DNA of 64,000 nucleotides, from positions 1-64,000 of the forward strand of contig NZ_WURB01000017.1 of the NCBI RefSeq assembly GCF_009830105.1, given 5' to 3'. Made by a program: the position numbers and the translations under genes. A model generated the notes under the pieces. The model was not told the origin of the DNA. It worked only from the letters and a program-made list of their open reading frames with translations, and ran no database searches. Positions 60,652-64,000 of the stretch are shown here, piece by piece. How positions within the stretch are numbered: position 1 is the first letter of the stretch; every line of letters begins with the position of its first letter. The stretch comes from Microvirga makkahensis (lineage in GTDB: Bacteria; Pseudomonadota; Alphaproteobacteria; Rhizobiales; Beijerinckiaceae).

Positions 60652-61419
60652 TCAGAAGCGCACGTTCACGCCCACGCGGCTGATCCAGCCGTCGTTCTCA
60701 AGCCGATAGCGCGCCTGGTCGCCAGCACGCGTGAGCGTCAGCGTCTCGTCTTCCAGGTTATAGTACAGCGTCTCGGTCTTGAGCGATACGCTATCGGTCA
60801 GCATGTGCTCGGTGCCGGCGCCGAGCACGAACCCGGTCTTCCAGCCGTCGCTGCTGGCCTGTGGGCCCACCCCAGGCGGGGTGACCGTAATCTGGCTCCT
60901 GTGTTCGATCCGGGCATAGGCCAGACCGCCTGTGACGTAGACCAGCGAGCGTTCGACAAACGGCACAAGGCTGGGCATCGCAAGGCCGAGCCGACCCTTG
61001 ACGCTGCCGAACAGGCTCATCTGCGAGCTCAGGTCCGTGCGCAAGGAGAACGGATCCTCTACACCCTCGAAGCTGCGGGTACGTCCCACATCCATTGCGG
61101 TCAGATCCGCCTCCAGGCCAGCCACGAGGCTGCCGAAGTCCCATAGGTACCCGATCTGGGCACCACCGCCGAGCCCGCTGTCGCTCAGACCCGCCCGGGC
61201 CGGAATCGCTCCAGGGGAGACGCCCGACAGCCCGGTGCGCAGCGCCTCTCCCTCGTCACGGAGCCACGCGCCGTGAACGCCTGCGTAGAAGCCCGTCCAG
61301 CTGACGGCGGCAACGGCTGGAACCGGAGCAACGGGAGCCGCGCGATACGGCAGGTCGGCGGCGGACGCCATGGCTGTCCCGGCGATCAGGGCTGACAGGG
61401 ACAGGAAGAGGCTCTTCAT
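60652..61419 (-). CDS. Omp25/RopB-like outer membrane beta-barrel protein
   Basis: A 255-residue outer-membrane protein. ATG 61419 has GGAG six bases upstream. The signal peptide ends AMASAAD, and LPYRAAPVAPVPAVAAVSW follows, the typical Pro/Ala start of rhizobial Omp25 porin-like proteins. Further marks are TGFYAGVHGAWL, GGGAQIGYLWDFGSLVAGLE, DLSSQMSLFGSVKGRLGLA and GGLAYARIEHRSQ. The last residue is Phe (SRVGVNVRF), the usual barrel-assembly signal. It is intact. Such proteins stabilise the envelope. Confidence 0.9.
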   Translation of the reverse strand: MKSLFLSLSALIAGTAMASAADLPYRAAPVAPVPAVAAVSWTGFYAGVHGAWLRDEGEALRTGLSGVSPGAIPARAGLSDSGLGGGAQIGYLWDFGSLVAGLEADLTAMDVGRTRSFEGVEDPFSLRTDLSSQMSLFGSVKGRLGLAMPSLVPFVERSLVYVTGGLAYARIEHRSQITVTPPGVGPQASSDGWKTGFVLGAGTEHMLTDSVSLKTETLYYNLEDETLTLTRAGDQARYRLENDGWISRVGVNVRF

Positions 61420-61537
61420 CACGATCTCCGAGGATTCGGCCCGAGGATAAGACAAGACCGGCGCGAGGACTGTCACACGGGGGCAACAAGACGGGACTGT
61501 CGATGCTGCTCATCGGGCAGCGCTAGAACACAGGTAT

Positions 61538-61569
61538 GCGAGGCGGGATAGCAGCTCCTCCCGCCTCGC
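61538..61569 (-). terminator. 11-bp hairpin after the RTX gene
   Basis: GCGAGGCGGGA and TCCCGCCTCGC flank a 10-base loop, starting nine bases after the RTX gene stop codon on the minus strand. Confidence 0.65.
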
Positions 61570-61578
61570 GATGGTCGC

Positions 61579-64000
61579 TTACAGGATAACGTCTCCGCTG
61601 GAGAAGGAGCCGACGATCTTGATCTGGAAGTCGGCCCTGCGGTCTCCGTCCGTGTCGCCCATCAGGATGCCGCGATCGTACCGCAGCTCTCCTGCCTGGC
61701 CGGTAAAGCCTGCTTTCAGGAAGGCCACGCTCTCCTTCGGGAACAGGAAGGGACCATCCGATCCTGTCCAGGAGAAGGCCTGATTGCCCTTGCGCAACTC
61801 GTTGGCATCGATGCCGCGCAGATCAATCCGGTCCTGACCCGACTTGAAGTCCTGAATGATGTCGCGCTGCGACCCCGCCCGGCTCTCCTTGACGGAGTTG
61901 AAGTCGAACACGTCCCGGCCGAAGCCGCCCCACACATTGTCACGCCCCAAGCCGCCCACGATCCAGTCGTTGCCGGTCTCGCCCTTCAGGGTGTCGTTGC
62001 CAGCACCGCCATCGAGACGGTCGGTGCCCGAGCCACCCCAGAGGCTGTCGTGGCCCGACCCGCCCATGAGTGTGTCGTTGCCGCTGTCGCTTTTGAGGGC
62101 GTCATTGCCGGTTCCGCCGTCAAGACGATCATGGTTTGAGCCGCCCTCGAGGCGGTCGTTGCCTGTATCGCCGTTCAGACGATCGTTGCCCGAGCCGCCG
62201 ATCAGCCGATCGGCACCCGTGCCGCCCGACACGGTGTCATTGCCGGTGCCGCCATCGAGGGTGTCAGTGCCCGAGCCACCGAGCAGCCGGTTGTTGCCAC
62301 CCCCGCCATAGAGGCTGTCGTTGCCGGTGCCACCGTCGAGGGTGTCGTTGCCCGTCTGACCATAGAGCCGGTCATGGCCCGAACCCCCAAGCAGCCGATC
62401 GTTGTCGGAGCCACCGTACAGGCGATCATTGCCGATGCCGCCCGACACAGTATCGTTGCCGCCGTCACCGTAGAGCCAGTCGTTGCCGCCAAGCGAGCCG
62501 ACATAGTCGTTGCCTGCGCCGCCGTGCAGCGTATCGTCGTCGGCCCCGAGCACCATATGCTGGCCGGCGCTGTCGCCGTACACTACCTGAGAGCCTGCGC
62601 CGCCTGTGACCCGAACATTGCCGATCACGGCCGCGAAGGCGACGTTCTGGAGCGCGATGGTTGTGCCTGCGGCAAGGCCTCGGGCATCGATCACGAGAGC
62701 GGTTGGCGGGGCGCTCGCGTCCGGGCTGCCGCTGATCACCAGCGGAATGCCCGAGACGGCTCCGCTCTGGGTGGCGACAAGGCTCTGCACAATGAGCGGC
62801 TTGTTCGTCGGCAGGCTGGCGAAGAAACCAGAGCCGCCGCCCGTCAGGGAGGCCTGGTCGGCCGACCCTACTGGCGTGTGCGCCTTGATCTGGCGGATCA
62901 GGTCTGCAAGCGAGGAGCCCGCCGGCTTCGGCGCAGCAAGACCTGAGGCGGTCAGGCCGATGCCGATCCCAAGCTGGACGGAAAGCACGTTCCGGCCGCC
63001 GACGGCCACGAGCGGGATGTCGGCGTAACGGACGTCGCCGTCTGTCTCGCTCCGGCCTCCCGTCACGACCGGGATCGTCACCACCTGCGAGACTGAGCCG
63101 TCCCCGTTGACGGTCTCGGTGCGGCCCACGTCCACGCCGTCGATCACGTCGGCATCCTTCGTGCCGTTCACGCTGACGGTCACGGTTCCCTCTGTGCCGT
63201 CGAGCGACTTGACGGTGAATGTCTCCTGTCGGACCTCGCCTGAGTTCAGGGCCTGAACCGCCGGGCTGTCGTTGTCCAGCACGTAGGTCCACTCTCCCGT
63301 GGTGTGGTCGAAGGAGAAGGTACCGTAAGTGCCCTTCACCTCGGCCTGGGCCTGGAAGCCAGACACGCTGTCGTCAATGTCCGAGACCGTCAGGACACCC
63401 GAGGCGACGAGACTGACGTCTTCCGTGACCGCGCCCGTGGCGGTGCCGCCGATCACGGCGGGATCGTCGACCGCGGTGACATCGATCCGCATCTCGTACG
63501 GCCCGGAGGTGTTGCTGCCGCCGTTCGCCGTTCCACCGTTATCCTGCACCCGGAACGTGAACCCGCTGTACTGGCTGCCGCCACCATTCTCGTTCGGGAC
63601 CGGAGTGAACACGAGCTTGCCGATGTCGGCAACTCCGATCTCCTGCCCCTGGGTGACGGCAACGCCGTTCAGGGACAGGGTGCCGCGAACCGGCAGGGCC
63701 TCGATGATGATGGCCGTGAGCGTATTCGGGGCGGAGGCATCGATCGGATCGGCAAACGCGAAGTCGCCGAGCTTGAACGTGTAGGAGCCGTCCTCGGGCA
63801 AGGTGACGGCGCCGTCCGCGCTGGTCGGCGCGTCATTCACGGGAGAGACCACGAGGTCGAACTCGGCCTCGTCGATCCGGGTGCCGCCAGATCCGGTGTT
63901 GCCGTTATCGATGACGCTGACCGTAACCTTGACGGTATCGCTGGCATTGGGCGCGCCGAGGAATGTCAGCTTGCCCGAGGCAATGAATGCGTTGATGTCG
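61579..64000 (-). CDS. Large RTX/VCBS/cadherin-like secreted protein, partial
   Basis: 807 codons of a minus-strand gene whose 5' part lies beyond the right edge; the frame stays open to 64000. From the edge inward: cadherin-like segments (SPVNDAPTSADG, then FTFRVQDNGGTANGG), a VCBS domain (SGVLTVSDIDDSVSGFQAQA, TGEWTYVLDNDSPAVQAL) and a region with LVVDARG-type sequence. Next come about 14 RTX nonapeptides of GGxGxDxLx form (GGTGNDSLYGGGG, GGSGHDRLYGQTG). A serralysin-like C-terminus follows (QRDIIQDFKSGQDRIDLRG) and ends VGSFSSGDVIL. These features mark a calcium-binding, type I-secreted adhesin-like protein. No type I secretion genes are in the window. Confidence 0.9.
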   Translation of the reverse strand, partial: DINAFIASGKLTFLGAPNASDTVKVTVSVIDNGNTGSGGTRIDEAEFDLVVSPVNDAPTSADGAVTLPEDGSYTFKLGDFAFADPIDASAPNTLTAIIIEALPVRGTLSLNGVAVTQGQEIGVADIGKLVFTPVPNENGGGSQYSGFTFRVQDNGGTANGGSNTSGPYEMRIDVTAVDDPAVIGGTATGAVTEDVSLVASGVLTVSDIDDSVSGFQAQAEVKGTYGTFSFDHTTGEWTYVLDNDSPAVQALNSGEVRQETFTVKSLDGTEGTVTVSVNGTKDADVIDGVDVGRTETVNGDGSVSQVVTIPVVTGGRSETDGDVRYADIPLVAVGGRNVLSVQLGIGIGLTASGLAAPKPAGSSLADLIRQIKAHTPVGSADQASLTGGGSGFFASLPTNKPLIVQSLVATQSGAVSGIPLVISGSPDASAPPTALVIDARGLAAGTTIALQNVAFAAVIGNVRVTGGAGSQVVYGDSAGQHMVLGADDDTLHGGAGNDYVGSLGGNDWLYGDGGNDTVSGGIGNDRLYGGSDNDRLLGGSGHDRLYGQTGNDTLDGGTGNDSLYGGGGNNRLLGGSGTDTLDGGTGNDTVSGGTGADRLIGGSGNDRLNGDTGNDRLEGGSNHDRLDGGTGNDALKSDSGNDTLMGGSGHDSLWGGSGTDRLDGGAGNDTLKGETGNDWIVGGLGRDNVWGGFGRDVFDFNSVKESRAGSQRDIIQDFKSGQDRIDLRGIDANELRKGNQAFSWTGSDGPFLFPKESVAFLKAGFTGQAGELRYDRGILMGDTDGDRRADFQIKIVGSFSSGDVIL

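Noticed and set aside
61910..62480. Regular short repeats that resemble a CRISPR array
   Set aside because: The spacing is 27 bases and in frame, and the repeats encode GGxGxDxLx nonapeptides of an RTX protein; there are no unique spacers.
1..64000. tRNA or rRNA genes and tRNA-linked attachment sites
   Set aside because: No cloverleaf-compatible sequence or rRNA-like segment was recognised on either strand by eye.

Overview
The window reads as chromosomal or megaplasmid DNA of a GC-rich alphaproteobacterium of the order Hyphomicrobiales. A Methylobacteriaceae member such as Microvirga fits best. That placement is an inference from protein flavour (Omp25/RopB-like porin, DUF1326/DUF2182 pair, BTLCP peptidase, DUF892/DUF4142 stress proteins), from sites resembling the alphaproteobacterial EcfG stress promoter, and from the IS content. 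No rRNA, tRNA or CRISPR array was recognised.

Layout. (1) 1-6.7 kb: a large autotransporter (minus strand, running off the left edge, with an internal stop), a periplasmic BTLCP cysteine peptidase, and a decayed IS3-family element sitting on the end of a Gly-rich gene. (2) 6.9-12.2 kb: a secreted thioredoxin-fold protein divergent from a Crp/Fnr regulator, an LTxxQ periplasmic protein, two TPR proteins and a DUF5681 protein. (3) 12.5-25.7 kb: a stress and DNA-repair region with DUF2231, a frameshifted ispH, two SDR oxidoreductases (one broken), DUF4142, DUF892, two small membrane proteins, a cydB remnant, two spore-photoproduct-lyase-type radical SAM proteins, a broken deoxynucleoside kinase, and a translationally coupled DHH phosphoesterase plus UV-damage endonuclease. 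Several of these genes have GGAAC-N17-GTT-like sites 28-36 bases before their starts. (4) 26-30.4 kb: a truncated IS66 element and accessory genes, including a frameshifted HEPN-like protein. (5) 30.8-42.6 kb: a compact minus-strand catabolic operon (MFS, ornithine cyclodeaminase-like, DUF35, thiolase-fold, class III CoA-transferase, polyamine-type ABC transporter, DUF4387, AtuA-like DUF1446), with a LysR gene upstream and a divergent solute-binding protein. (6) 42.7-51.5 kb: integrase relic, M20 peptidase, DUF1326-DUF2182, quinone oxidoreductase, DapA-like/LysE pair, and a broken LysE-like gene next to a broken ArgP-like LysR gene. (7) 51.6-64 kb: IS630-like transposase, LLM flavin oxidoreductase, a second integrase relic, a PAS-GAF-PAS-GGDEF-EAL protein, a PAS protein, an Omp25-like protein, and an RTX/VCBS adhesin-like protein running off the right edge.

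How it works together. The catabolic operon looks like one complete route. An ABC importer and an MFS carrier move the substrate, the CoA-transferase activates it, a thiolase-fold/DUF35 pair acts on the acyl-CoA, and AtuA/DUF4387 and an imine-handling OCD-type enzyme supply further steps under LysR control. The substrate cannot be read from sequence. The repair region combines UV endonuclease, two SPL-type enzymes, a DHH nuclease-like protein and a nucleoside kinase, which suggests a UV/desiccation stress module.

The window is unusually rich in broken genes. There are in-frame stops of all three kinds (TAA in the autotransporter, TAG in the kinase, TGA in the LysR gene), single-base frameshifts in at least four genes, a cydB tail and two integrase relics. 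Real decay and assembly error cannot be separated without reads. The nonsense substitutions are harder to explain as homopolymer errors than the indels.
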